Shown here piece after piece: positions 33,493-45,700 of a stretch of 64,000 bases of DNA (its first letter is position 1; every line of letters begins with the position of its first letter). The position numbers and the translations under genes were made by a program. The notes below the pieces were generated by a model. The model worked only from the letters and a program-made list of their open reading frames with translations. It was not told where the DNA came from and made no database searches. Origin of the DNA: Phialophora verrucosa (lineage: Eukaryota; Ascomycota; Eurotiomycetes; Chaetothyriales; Herpotrichiellaceae); assembly GCA_002099365.1 (NCBI GenBank), contig MSED01000014.1, positions 1,178,001 to 1,242,000 on the forward strand, given 5' to 3'.

Positions 33493-35745
33493 ATGTCACA
33501 GCGACTGCTTCTGGCCCAGCCATTCAAGCGGACACTTTCCCAAGACGAAAGCCTCGCCCTGGTTCAGATATTCCTCAATGCAGCACTGGCTTGTATCGCT
33601 CATGCAAGAGAGCTCATACCCTGGATAGCACCATGTTTCTGCACTCGATATATTGACCAAATCGTAGTCGACGGTGAGCAGACTGCAAAAGCGTTGTATT
33701 CATCTTTTCAGGCTCTCGCTCCAAAGGACGCCAGTCAGGGTCAAGAAGTCAAAATTCTAGTCCGTGGCGGTCACCGACGCGCTGATCAGATACTTGAAAT
33801 GCTTGTAGGTGTGGACATTCAGCCTCCCTTCTGTGTCGCTGACGAGTGTCTAGGAACAAGGAGTCTTCGACGCACTTGAGCGTGGTTATCTGCAGGATCT
33901 CCAGGTCTTTGTGACCAAGACCTCACAAGGCCAACTTTCCGTCCTGGAGAACTACCACTTCGTCTTTGCTTATGAGCAGGGGCGCGTCAGTAGCATCCAA
34001 GTGAACCCCACAAATCACACATTCACCATTGAGGATGTCCACAAAAGTTTCAAGGCGAGCATCCGAGCACTGCTTCGGTCATTGCGCGACCTGCCTCGTC
34101 TTCCAGGTCTGCTCTGCCAGCCCTCAAACCGGTTCAACGCGTTAACTATTGACAGCTCGCCGACAACTGGGCATGAGTCTCGCATACAACAAGTCATGTC
34201 CCGAATTGTATCAGCCACCGGGATTTGTGGATAAAACCGACTTTCAAGAGGGGGATGCCGAAGTAGTGTGCGACTCGTTAGCGGGAGGCTTTGAAGATGT
34301 CGTTGGCGTACTGGAGTCAGGTCACTACCAAATCCGTGTCACTGTCCGTATGACAGACTCGGAAGCTCAAGACTCGTCGGTTGACCCCCAAGATACCGAA
34401 ATAAGCAAGCAACTTCAGGCAATGCAAAAGACTTCATCAAGTCACAGCAACAACCTCCTCTCGACACTGAAAGAATCGACGCCCGTAATCAAACGCCGCG
34501 CCAATGCCCCGATTCCCAGTGGCAAGCGTGCGAAGCTCACTACCCCACGAGGATTTGAGGGGGATATAACAGCAGGTGCCACCCGGGCGAATGTGCTCAA
34601 TAGCAGTCGAAGCCAGGGGAACACGAGCTCCGCTCAGCCGGAGTTGGTCGGCCTGAGGAGCTCGCAAGTTCAATTTGTCGCGGCAGGTCAAGGCTCGCCA
34701 AATGAGACAGGTGCTCGTCTTGCTGTGACAAAGCTGGCGGAGCTTCTAGTACACTGCTATGCAGTCCAGAAAGAGAAGGCAGGTATTGGAGGAGGGCCAT
34801 TTGATGAAGACTTACTCGCCGAAGGAAAGATCAAACGCATCACCCGATCAGCCGATATCAGCTGTGAATGCGGAAGTCCAAAAGAGTCCAGCGGAATGGT
34901 AAGGATCTCTACCCATGTGCTCTTCGATGGACTGACCTAAGCAGCTATACTGCGATGTGTGCGACGGATGGCAGCATGGAGAATGCTATGGGTATGACGA
35001 AACATTGGCCACAGAAATCGCTCTTGATGAACGCTTCTGCTATACCTGTCTGTTGTCCTCCCGCGAGCCAGAATTCGGAGAATCACCTTTGGCCACCATA
35101 ATCTTGCGGAGGGCCGTCAACTACCTGACAACTCAAATCAAACCCGGATCGCGAATCGATTGCGACTTCCTGTGTACCAGGCTCAACCCTGTTCGTTGGA
35201 CCAAAGATGTTCTCAATCGTGTGATGGATCGTCTGGTAGAAGAGCGCCTGCTTCTGCCTCGGGAGCGACGACTTTTCGAGGTTCGATCGCTCAGACAGTC
35301 TGAGTTGCACCAGGTCAAAGAGAACTGCACCAGTGCCTTGGCGTCAATAGCCCATCTCTATGAGGCATCTCCAGATGGTGAAGATCCCTTGAAACGCACT
35401 ACTGAGATTATGCAGGCGCTTGAAGCATATGCTCATGGACGGGATTACGCGACAGCCGAAGGGTGCGAAGCATTGGTGTCGTACGACGAGTTTGGTGACC
35501 CTATTTTACGCTGGATATATCGTCCTGCCTCAACGGAGTTACCTACGGACGCAATCGTCAATGCAGGAACAGCAACACCGATAGGCCGACGAAAGATCAG
35601 TATCTCGCGCATGTTGATTAACGTTGACTATTCACCTTCTGCAGCCAGCGTTATGAGCATGGACGAACCATCACACGTAGTCCGGGACGATCTACTGTAC
35701 GACACTGATTCAAGCACTGTCGAAACCACGGTGTCGGAAGACTGA
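33493..35745 (+). CDS. HOP1: meiotic chromosome-axis protein Hop1 (HORMA + PHD finger)
   Basis: Predicted 702 residues, exons 33493-33804, 33854-34106, 34156-34898 and 34945-35745; all three introns are 46-49 bases. An N-terminal HORMA domain (about 1-230; QIFLNAALACIAHAREL, VFDALERGYLQ, ENYHFVFAY, ELYQPPGF) is followed by a disordered linker. A Cys4-His-Cys3 PHD finger spans the last splice junction (about 423-472; CDVCDGWQHGECYGYD). A winged-helix-like segment (LCTRLNPVRWTKDVLNRV) follows. Budding-yeast Hop1 has the same HORMA, PHD and winged-helix order. The protein coats the meiotic chromosome axis, promotes interhomolog recombination and signals double-strand breaks. The second donor (GTCTGC) is weak, but the join restores the family sequence. 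Expression is expected only in meiosis. Confidence 0.93.
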
Positions 35746-37607
35746 ATTGGATGTTGCAGACACATCTGCAGGCAGAAGGTGAATGGTATGCTCAAGAAAC
35801 AGGGGAGGAGAAGTCTTGCAACACATGCAGGCTACCAGAAGAGTACTCGGTCAGCTGGCCTGGCGAGATGCGAAGCGGTTGTAGCGGTGTCACAAGTAGT
35901 GGGCGGCCACGAGGGAAAGCACGTGGTGATCGTGGCTGACTGGGCAGCATTTGTGAACCAGAGTGGAAATCATGCCTGTTTATTCTGTAAAGGAGCCTCA
36001 AAGCTGATGGAACATATTGTGTACGAGGGACTCAGGATCGTCTGAAGACTCCCCTAAGCTACACGAGAAACATTAGCTGTCTGGACTGGTATGTACTTAT
36101 GTAGCGACTTGGTCTCATCGACACCCGGCTCCGAGACGACTCACAGTCTCTACTCCGTTCTGTTTTTGAGAGGCTGAGACATACTCACACGTGTGAATTG
36201 CGCAAACCATCTGTACCTCGAGTCATCGACCTCCAGATGGCGGAGATTGTGTCCACTGGGACCCCAGCAATCATCACAGCGGCTGCCACGTTATCATTCA
36301 TGGCTAAACTTAGTGATCTGGACTCAGCCAACCTTCCACACGGAGAATATTATGCAACGTCTCCTTGCATAGCCTTTTTGTGGCTTCGGCGAGTGGTTGC
36401 CGTGAGGCTGAATCGCATGCTGCTGTAACCTACGATAGGACTCAGGATTTTGCAAACAATGGCCTGCCCCTGAGCCGGCACCCATGGCGGAGTGGAAGGG
36501 ACACAAGCAAGATATCAGTGCCTTGGGAACTAAGTTAGCCTCGTTCGAGCACTCAGCGGTCAAGCACTGAGTCGCACTCGCAGGTTTCTTCTGGCGGATT
36601 TTCAGGCACGCAAGGCACGCTAGATTTTAAGCGTCTCCATCGTGTACTGCTTCCTTTCCTGAAGGAGCCCTGATCTGCTTCCGCGGTCGGGGACTGAAGT
36701 CTTCAACCGTGCTTGAGAGTGCACCCCAAGGTGAAGAAGTTAGCCCCCTCTCTGTCCCCGATGTGGGAGCAGTAACCAGTCACCTAGCCTACGGGCTCTA
36801 CTAGTCGACGGCAGAGGCGCTCCAAGAACACGAGAGAAGCCGAGGAGCTGCACCAGAACGCGGCCATGCTACCTCAACCCTATCTCGTTAGGCGAATCAG
36901 AACCGGGTCAGTCCTGGGGTACTCGTGCTGTAACTTCCACCGGCTTTCATGGGCAAGCGTTTCCCAAGTGCGGGATGGCATGCGACGGACGACGACCCCT
37001 GGCTAGGTTGCTGCCCACTTGCTTTAGCAGCGATGCTCGGGCTTTTGTGGGAAGTGGTCACTGTCCATCAGCACGCCGCGCGCCTATTTGGCTGTGCCTT
37101 TCGAGCTGTCTCCAACCCGTCATCCCGCCTGAAGGAGCCGGCTGGTCCACCACCAGCTGATGGGCTGCTCACCTGCAAGACCGATTCCTGGACTGGCAAT
37201 CTGGGTGCTCATCATACACTTGTTGCTCCTCGCCGCCAAATGCTGCTTTCCTTTCACTTGGCTGAGTTGTCCTGAGAAGAATTCCTCTCGCATCACACTG
37301 CACTCAGTTCGGCTTCTCCTGGATGGCTCAACCATGACTCCTCAGGGACGTTGATGCGACAAGAACAGCCCTTTCGTTCACTCCATGACATAACACCGGG
37401 TCTGCGAACGACGTAATCCTTCACCTCCACCTCCTGCGCTACCTCAAACTGCCATTTCGTTTCCTTCAGGAAGAGTGCATAGTCTCTGCGAAATTCACAT
37501 TCGCCTACCCACTACCGAGAAGGTGGCCGCGACCACTTGTCTGGGCAACACATGGTATAGAAGCCGGCATGAACAGACACACAGCATAAATCCGAGGCAA
37601 ATTTGAT
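35746..37607. other. intergenic
   Basis: About 1.9 kb between HOP1 and the orphan gene. Frames on both strands are short and unrecognisable. No repeat or RNA gene recognised. Confidence 0.5.
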
Positions 37608-39824
37608 ATGGGTAGCGGCCAAAGATTCCGCCTGCCGACTGCCTTGAAGCGAACAAAATCCACTGCTCGTCGACAGGACTGGCAGCCAGAAGGGAACGAG
37701 CAGAAAGTACATCACATACTTGGAATTTCTGAGACAGACCTGAATACTGCACGCAACCAAAGCATTAGCTCTTCGATAACGGCCAGGTTGCCAACGCTGT
37801 CATTTTCCGATGCCACGACTGAGCTGGGCTCTTCCAATCCACCAACAGAACAGTTGGAAACAGCTAGGGATCTGAATTTGAAGGCATCGTCGGTGTTGCT
37901 GCACGAGGAGTTTCTGCTCAAGGCAGATGTTACAGACTCAGCCAGCTCCAAGCGACTGAAAGCGCACGGCTCATCCTCGACCCTCCACTCCTTCTACGAT
38001 GCTCAGAAGACTCCTCGAGCAATTTCACAACAAACGTCGGATTCTTCCAGACGAGATTTTGCCCTGCGGAAAGGTGCTCCTGTAGTCGTCAAGCACACAA
38101 CGGACAAGGACCCACTTCGACAATTGAGGCTCTTTCGGTTCTCTAGAAGCGGAAACAAGGCTGGAGAGAAGACCCCTACGAAAGCTGGACCTCAGTCACC
38201 GGATTCGCCTGGGAAGATGCGATTCGGTAATCAACGCTCCCTAAGGTCATCAGATCAGGTGGCATCTTCTGGCTTCTCACACCCCGATCACCCCTCCAAA
38301 CTGAAGAAAGGCGTTCATTTCAACCCTGATCGGCCAAAAACAACCCTCAGCCCGGAGAAGTCGAAATCCTCTGTTGGACTCCCCTCTCGACAAGAAGCAC
38401 CCCAGTACAAAATGAATATTAGGCGGCCGAAAGCCGGGGCAAAGCATTGGTTCGATGGGCTGGAAGGTGACAGCAGTGACGATGAAAGCGTCCACGAACC
38501 CGCGCTCCAGCCTAGCTTCGTGGCAGGAATAGAAACGGCTTTTGAAGGTGGAAGGATAGGTCCGGTCGCAAAAGACGAAACTCGCACCACCTCTCACGTG
38601 CCGGACCACTCAATTCGAAGCACGAGCTCCAGGACACCATCAAGCTACATGTTACCCACTTCGGCCATACCACCTCGTGTCGCGACACTCCACGCCAAGA
38701 CATCTAGATCTACACTGTCTCGCAATGAGTCTCAGTCGGTCTCGTCAAAAGCGAAAGCAGGTTCACTTGCTTCGACTGACCTGCAGAAGACGAGCATTCT
38801 AGATTTATCCTCCTCTGACGACGATGAACCACTAACCCCAACCAGAAAATCCGCTGACGTCCCACTGCCGGCCATACGCGACAGCATAGCCGTCGAGTCC
38901 TTGATTGAATCAGAGATTGAGATAGGGACGGCCAAAGCTATTAGCACCAAACAGAGTACTTCGGTAAAAGCCACGCCAAGTTTGAAACGAGTTCGCGCTG
39001 CTCAGCATCGGCGTGATGTAAGGGAATCAATGAACCTATCCAGCAGACGACGAGATCCCCGGTCTACATATTACAGTGACTTGTCGAACCCGATGCCAGA
39101 GGAAGACGACCTACTCACTTCCTTTCCTCCCACACCAACCACGGATCAGGCATCTTTACACCGTCCATCTTTCCAAGACCTCCCACTTTCGGACACCGCC
39201 AGCATTGAGAGCAGAAGATTGATGAGCGTTACAAGGCAGGAAGAATCTCTCTTAGCTGCTATAAGGTCCAAGAAGGCAGTGCTGGGGCAGTCATACAGCG
39301 CCAGCACGGATTCACGGATACAGGCACTGATGAATACCGATCGGAAACCTCTCAAGCGCAAGCAGCAGGGCCCCCGGAGCTCTGCCGCGTCTGATATCCA
39401 GATGACGGGGCTGGCAAGGATGCCGGAGCGGGTACAATCCCCTTCTTCTGACACAAACTTTGATCAGTCTTCTTGCACGACTTTCCAGACCGGCCCCTCG
39501 AACGATCCCAGTGTGCGATACTCGATCGCCAGTTTCCAAACTGGCACGTCTGTCGCCCCTGACACCGATATTGCGTCCTCATTCACGCCCTTTTCGCCAG
39601 CACTGCTTCAACCACGGAACAATGGTCTCAACAGGATGAGCCGGTCGACGTTCTTTTCGACGTCATCGAATAGTTCGAGAGACAACTCACGAAGTCGGAA
39701 GGAGAGTCAATACCTAGCTACTCTGGACAAATTACAAGCGCCTCCGAAGAGAGAAGAGGTCTCTTCACAAGACTTCATTGATTGGCCTTACAACGGCTGG
39801 ATGAAAGTTGCCACGGCGCACTGA
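37608..39824 (+). CDS. large disordered protein of unknown function
   Basis: 738 residues, a single long open frame. The sequence is Ser/Thr-, Arg/Lys- and Pro-rich throughout. It has basic patches (ALKRTKSTARR near the N-terminus), acidic clusters (LDLSSSDDDE) and SP/TP sites, with no transmembrane segment or catalytic motif. The C-terminal part contains DKLQAPPKREEV followed by a short hydrophobic end, DWPYNGWMKV, which may be a docking peptide. I do not recognise the family. Length and uninterrupted frame argue for a real gene. It lies between HOP1 and MER3, but there is no direct evidence for a meiotic role. It could be a cytoskeletal or signalling scaffold; that is only a guess. Confidence 0.78.
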   Translation: MGSGQRFRLPTALKRTKSTARRQDWQPEGNEQKVHHILGISETDLNTARNQSISSSITARLPTLSFSDATTELGSSNPPTEQLETARDLNLKASSVLLHEEFLLKADVTDSASSKRLKAHGSSSTLHSFYDAQKTPRAISQQTSDSSRRDFALRKGAPVVVKHTTDKDPLRQLRLFRFSRSGNKAGEKTPTKAGPQSPDSPGKMRFGNQRSLRSSDQVASSGFSHPDHPSKLKKGVHFNPDRPKTTLSPEKSKSSVGLPSRQEAPQYKMNIRRPKAGAKHWFDGLEGDSSDDESVHEPALQPSFVAGIETAFEGGRIGPVAKDETRTTSHVPDHSIRSTSSRTPSSYMLPTSAIPPRVATLHAKTSRSTLSRNESQSVSSKAKAGSLASTDLQKTSILDLSSSDDDEPLTPTRKSADVPLPAIRDSIAVESLIESEIEIGTAKAISTKQSTSVKATPSLKRVRAAQHRRDVRESMNLSSRRRDPRSTYYSDLSNPMPEEDDLLTSFPPTPTTDQASLHRPSFQDLPLSDTASIESRRLMSVTRQEESLLAAIRSKKAVLGQSYSASTDSRIQALMNTDRKPLKRKQQGPRSSAASDIQMTGLARMPERVQSPSSDTNFDQSSCTTFQTGPSNDPSVRYSIASFQTGTSVAPDTDIASSFTPFSPALLQPRNNGLNRMSRSTFFSTSSNSSRDNSRSRKESQYLATLDKLQAPPKREEVSSQDFIDWPYNGWMKVATAH

Positions 39825-40759
39825 CTGCTATTCATGATGCTTAACCGTTGATTGCGCTTCCTTTACCCCATATTCCCTCGGTCTTGACTAGGCCATTGAC
39901 GACGATTTTCTCGGTGGCGGTGGCACACTTGTACATTAGGCATGCTCGTGGCCGTTCGATGATGACGGAGGGCATTTATGAGCTGGGTAATTGTACAATA
40001 ACAGACTCGGAAGGTCAGCGGGGGCTGAATATACCAAGAGTCAATACATCCGTGATGAAATAGTGGAACCCGCCCTCCGTTAGACTACCACTTCAACGTC
40101 AAGTTTTGTGAATCGTCGTGCATCCAAGCGAGGGCAAATAGAGCACCGGGAGATTGAGCCTCGAGCATGTGGCTGGCAAGGCTGGCCGGGTGATGGCAGA
40201 GGCTCGCTGGGCCGCATCAGCCGAAACTCTAGGTATTAATCTTGGAGCATAGGCGATTCTGACGGGGCGCACCAGGCCCGTTATGATGCTATCGCCCTCT
40301 CTGACCCTCTTGTTTGGACACACACCGCCAAAACCGGGACAAGCGAAAAGTTGGAAAGCCGGCAGCGCATGACGCAGGGCCAAGGAGCGAATCTGGCGAG
40401 GTTCGCGAAACGCCAATCGACGCGGCATGAACAATTCCACCCTCGCCAACAGTTTCCCGTGCTCCTCCTGTATCGCCTGGCCACACAACTACTAACCAAG
40501 TCATTCATTTATGCTCGCGTGTCTGGTGATCTGGTGACCCTATGGTCATTTCTATTTCATATCGCTGCGTTCAACGGGCCCAACGTGCTGGAAGTAGCCT
40601 CACTACCTCTCACATTCCCCGAGACCGTGTCCGCTCCTTCTTCGACTTATTTCATTGCATCCTCTAGATGACGGATTGCCCTGCCTGGCGCAGAGCGTCT
40701 TCGGCAGTATACCGTCGAACCGGCGTCCTTAACCCTGTATTGCTACCGCCTTGAGCGCC
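39825..40759. other. intergenic
   Basis: About 0.9 kb between co-oriented genes. No supported gene. Frames present are short and featureless. Confidence 0.5.
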
Positions 40760-42270
40760 ATGGGCGTGGAAAGGCTGGGCAACACGCCCAAGCTCATGGG
40801 TATATCCTTACGGAAGCTCTCCTTGAGCATTGTAAGGAGTTCCTCGATGGCCATGCGGCTGCAAGCAGACTGACGCGTGAAACAGCTGACAGTCCAATTT
40901 TCCACCTTCATATTGGTACGTATCTCGGGCGTCATCGAGAATTCTAGACTGATCTCTATGACAGCTTCTCCATTACTCTCGCGTTATGCCCACCGCGGAC
41001 GGACGGCGTTATCTTCCTTCGACCGCCGTTTTCCTGGTCGAAGTCCTCAAACTGGCGGTATGCCTGACAATATCCCTCTACGAAATCTCTCTGTCGGCTC
41101 CTCGATCCACACCCGCAACATCTCTTCTCGGCACTTTGAGCGGCGCCATTTTCGCTGGCGACAGCTGGAAAATGGCCCTTCCGGCTGGGCTCTACACACT
41201 CGCAAACAGTCTGCAGTATGTGGGCATATCAAATCTCGATGCGGCGACGTTCCACGTCACGTACCAGTTCAAAATCTTTGTGACAGCTATCTTCAGTGTC
41301 ATGCTTCTGCGAAGAACAATTTCGGGACGGCAATGGTTATCTCTGATATTGCTCATGCTCGGAGTTGCGATCGTATCTCTCCCTCACGACTCGTCGGCAT
41401 CCCTAGCCTCCAGCCACCATGCCCACATCTACGTGCCGCGCTCATCGAACCCTCTAAGCGAGCATTTCAGGAGGGGAGACCCTGATCCGCACCTCAAGAA
41501 GCGATCCGCAACGTACGAAGGGATTGAAGAAGACGAGCTCGCCCTCTACAACCCAGGCATGGACGCTTCTGTTGGTTTGTTTGCCGTGCTTGGGGTCTGC
41601 ATATGTTCAGGACTTGCGGGAGTCTATTTTGAAAAGGTCATCAAGGAGTCACCCAGGCCAACATCTCTCTGGATTCGAAATGTACAGCTATCGACATACT
41701 CCCTCTTTCCGGCATTCTTTGTCGGCATTCTGTTTCTTGATGGCGAGACCGTAGCCAAGTACGGCTTCTTTGCGGGCTACAATTGGGTGGTTGCCCTATC
41801 AATCGCGATTCAGTCATTTGGCGGCATTGTGGCGGCGTTCTGCATCTTTTACGCCGACAACATCTCGAAGAATTTTGCAGTTAGCATCAGCATGGTCCTT
41901 AGCAGCCTGGCGAGCTTCCTATTCTTTGACTTCGCGATGACCGGCCATGTACGTGTATGGTTCTGAGATCCACGGGCACAGTGACACTAATGGCTTGTAG
42001 TTCTTGATCGGAGCATCGATAGTCCTCCTGGCGACTTGGGTTTACAACTCCGAAGAAGCCCGGCAGCTTCAAGCTCCGTCGATCATTCACAAACAGGACG
42101 ATAAAGCAGCTCTCAACGGTTCGGCTGGGCTAAACGACATGTCAATCCAGATTCCAAAGACTCCTTTGCTTCAGGAGGAGACGGCTTTGGCCACTTCAAG
42201 ACCTGGTTCACCCAGCCACAAAAAGAGAAATAAGGAAGCTCTCGGCTACTTTACAAAGCATCACGATTGA
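40760..42270 (+). CDS. Golgi nucleotide-sugar transporter (UDP-galactose / CMP-sialate transporter family)
   Basis: Predicted 451 residues, exons 40760-40831, 40886-40915, 40965-41948 and 42001-42270. The second exon is only 30 bases and encodes LTVQFSTFIL, part of the first membrane helix. The frame is kept through all joins. Family marks include LTVQ...HYSR, RYLPSTAVFLVEVLKL, GLYTLANSLQYVGISNLDAATFHVTYQ (split over two helices), a lumenal variable loop with the SNPLSEHF stretch, and SGLAGVYFEKVIKE. About ten hydrophobic helices are expected. These proteins import UDP-galactose, UDP-GlcNAc or related sugars into the Golgi in exchange for the nucleotide monophosphate. The sugar cannot be decided from sequence. 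The C-terminal tail is cytosolic and variable. Confidence 0.9.
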
Positions 42271-42744
42271 GGCAAGCGCTGTGGCGGAGCTAATGTTTAC
42301 GACTGGAAATGACACCATCATGGGGTTGTAATGATGGATTGATGCTGCAAGCCCAGAGCAGCGCGGAAACACCAAGGATAGGAGGCGGAAGGGCTGCCGG
42401 GAGCTCGAGCCGAAACCACTCTTTGGACATAGCAGAGTACCGTAAGTGGTCGAGGAGTCACTTGAAGTTCGACGAGGAGGAGGTGAAAGTGAATTCAATG
42501 TAAAGGGGCAATGCGGGCACGTGACCTCCTTGCCCTCGCTGTCATTGCCCTCGCTGTCATTGCCCTCGCTGTCATTGCCCTCGCTGTCAAGTCGTGGCTT
42601 CCCTCTGCGACACCCTCACCTGCACGTTGCCTTGCTGCATCACTTTTTCCAGTTTGGTTGAAAATCTCACTTGCTCAGATGCCCTTGTCCTACTTCCACC
42701 ATCCATCCTGTATCCCAGTGCATGCATGACCCTCCATCAGTGCC
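42271..42744. other. MER3 upstream region
   Basis: About 470 bases between the transporter stop and the MER3 start. It holds a four-copy 15-bp tandem repeat (listed separately) about 155 bases before the start codon. Otherwise no recognised element. Confidence 0.5.
42531..42589. repeat. 15-bp tandem repeat, four copies
   Basis: Four perfect or near-perfect head-to-tail copies of TGCCCTCGCTGTCAT; the last copy differs at its final base. It is noncoding, upstream of MER3, and may lie in its promoter or leader. Confidence 0.95.
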
Positions 42745-45700
42745 ATGGAGAATGCAAGACGCTTTCCCGCCAACTACCACCGGCACTCCCTCCATGCTTC
42801 CACCCGTGAGGCACACACCCTGTACGGATCCCGTCCCTCTCATTTTGGCTCGAATGCACATGTGTCCTTCAGCGTTCCCCAGCAACAGTCACCGTTTTTC
42901 GCCCGATCTGCGTTGACTCAGGGTTCTCTTTTCTCGCCTCGGTCACCTGAAATTGAGAGACCTTTAGACGACTTTGGTGGGTCGATATACCATCTTCTGA
43001 GGCTCGAGACTGACAAGCCACCAGACAGACAGCTCCTCCAAGAAAGCCAAGGTGGCAACAGACATCCACAACGAACGCTTCTCGGCCCAATCTCACATCC
43101 TCGCCGCCCAATCACCCCGTTGATAACTACTAGTACCGGGAGATACTTACGAGGTGAATTGAGGAGTTCGAGAAGAAGTCCGAAGCTCATCACATCGACA
43201 GATGATTTACTCGACAATACAATGCTTCCATCCGCTAGCTCCTCCCCAAATGGGCCCATCACCAGCCCCACGGTGTCAGCACTCCAACATCGTCAGAGAG
43301 CGAAAGCCGTTCGACCTCCTCAGCATACCATCGCCAACTTGACGCCTGAGGACGCTCCACAAGACGACTTCGAGTCTCGTACAAACGTGACTTCTGCGGC
43401 AGGCGGGAATGCGTTGGAGAGGGTATCCCGGGCCACACTGCCCTCTGAGTCCCTGCCTGTTGTCCAAGGAATCCAGCTAGTGCCAGCTACAGCACTCCCA
43501 GATCAGCTTCGCTCGGTCTTCAAGTTCGACATCTTCAATGCGGTCCAGTCCAAATGCTTTGCTAGTGCTTTCAAGTCTGATGACAATCTCGTCGTGTCGG
43601 CTCCAACGGGCAGCGGAAAGACGGTCATCATGGAGTTCGCCATCTGCAGACTGATAGCTGAGTGCAAAGGTCAAGACTTCAAGGTCATCTACCAGGCTCC
43701 AACGAAGTCATTGTGCGCAGAAAGATACAACGACTGGCAGAAGAAGTTCAGCGTCTTGAATCTAGAGTGTGCTGAGCTCACTGGTGACACTGATCTAGGA
43801 CATCTACGAGATGTACAGAAAGCAAGCATCATCATTACCACTCCTGAAAAATGGGACAGTGTCACTCGGAAGTGGCAAGATCACGCGAGACTCATGCAAC
43901 TTGTTAGGCTGTTTCTCGTCGATGAGGTTCATATCCTCAAGGACGAGCGAGGTGCCACGCTCGAAGCTGTCGTGTCTCGAATGAAATCCGTTGTCTCGTC
44001 CGTCAGATTCGTCGCCTTGTCCGCCACCGTGCCAAACTCTGAAGATATCGCAATCTGGCTGGGCAAAAACTCGACGATGCAGCATCTTCCGGCACGTAGG
44101 GAAGTCTTCGGCGAGACCTTTCGTCCCGTTCAACTCCAGAAGCATGTCTATGGCTTTGAAACTAGAGGCAACGACTTTGCATTCGAGTCTATGCTGACGC
44201 AACAGTAGGTACACTCATTGATAACTGACTGTGGGGAGAGAAGCTGAGATCAAACAGGATCCCCGAGATCATCGCAAACCATGGACGTCGAAAACCTGTC
44301 ATGGTCTTTTGTTCTACTCGGAGAGCCTCGGTGAACACTGCGAAAATGCTAGCAGATGTGTGGTTAGCCTCAGATCCTGCGCATCGATTTTGGAATGGTC
44401 CAGACAGAGAGCTCTCTTTAACGAACCCGGAACTCAGAGGTATGCCACCACCACAACTACAGCTCTTGCATTGACATTATCACAGTTATTGCTGGGGCTG
44501 GAGTTGCGTTCCATCACGGAGGTCTGAACGTAGCAGACCGCCGCACAATTGAACATGCCTTTCTAAACGGACAGATCAATATCATCTGCAGCACCTCCAC
44601 CTTGGCCGTGGGCGTTAACCTACCATGCTATCTGGTTATCCTGAAAGGAACTTGTGCCTGGACTGACAGTGGATTGAAAGAGTATGCAGATCTTGAGGTC
44701 ATGCAAATGCTGGGCAGAGCTGGAAGACCTCAATTCGAAACATCGGCGTGTGCGGTGATTCTTTGCCGCCAAGAAAAAGTCTCCCGATATGAGAAGATGG
44801 TCTCTGGAGAGGAGCTTCTGGAGAGCTGTCTCCACCAGAATTTGATCGAGCATCTCAACGCAGAAATCGTCCTTGGGACAGTCTGTGACCTCGCTACGGC
44901 AAAGCAATGGCTCGCAAGCACGTTCTTGTCCGTTCGATTGAGGAAGAACCCTTTCCACTACCAATTCCGAGAAGATGTGGAGGAAAGTACGAATGATGAG
45001 ATCCTGAATCAGTTGTGTAAGAAAGATATAGATCTACTTTTGGGCGCTGGAATTGTGGAAGCAAAGGAGCGATTGACTCCGACTATGTTCGGGGAAGCAA
45101 TGGCACGGTACTGTGTCAACTTCGACACTATGAAGTCTTTCATTGGGCTGCCTCCAAAAGCGAAAACGTCCGAAATTGTACGTTGGTCCTCTGAGGGACT
45201 GGCTTATCTGACTGACGATGACAGCTTTCGCTGCTTGCCCAAGCACGAGAATTCCGGGGTTTGCGGATACTCGCTGGCGAGAAGTCCTTTTACAAGGAGA
45301 TCAACAAGGCTCCAGAGATCAAATTTCCCTTCAAGGTCGACATCGCTCTTCCCACGCATAAAATTTCGTTGCTCATGCAGGCGGAAATGGGTAACGTCGC
45401 CCTGCCTGACGGCGAGAACCACAAGAGACACCACAGCCAATACCGGATTGACAGGTCACTTGTCTTCGCGCATGCCAATAGGCTGATTCGATGTCTCATT
45501 GATTGTCAAATTCAGCTACAGGATGCTATTTCGGCCCGAAATGCCCTTGAGCTCGGCCGCAGCCTTGCAGCACACGTTTGGGACAACACGGCTAGTCAAC
45601 TGAGACAAGTCGAAGGCCTTGGTGAAGTCGCGGTTCGAAAGTTGGCGGCGGCGTCAATCAATAGCATCGACGCACTTCTCAACACAGAGCCAGCCCGTAT

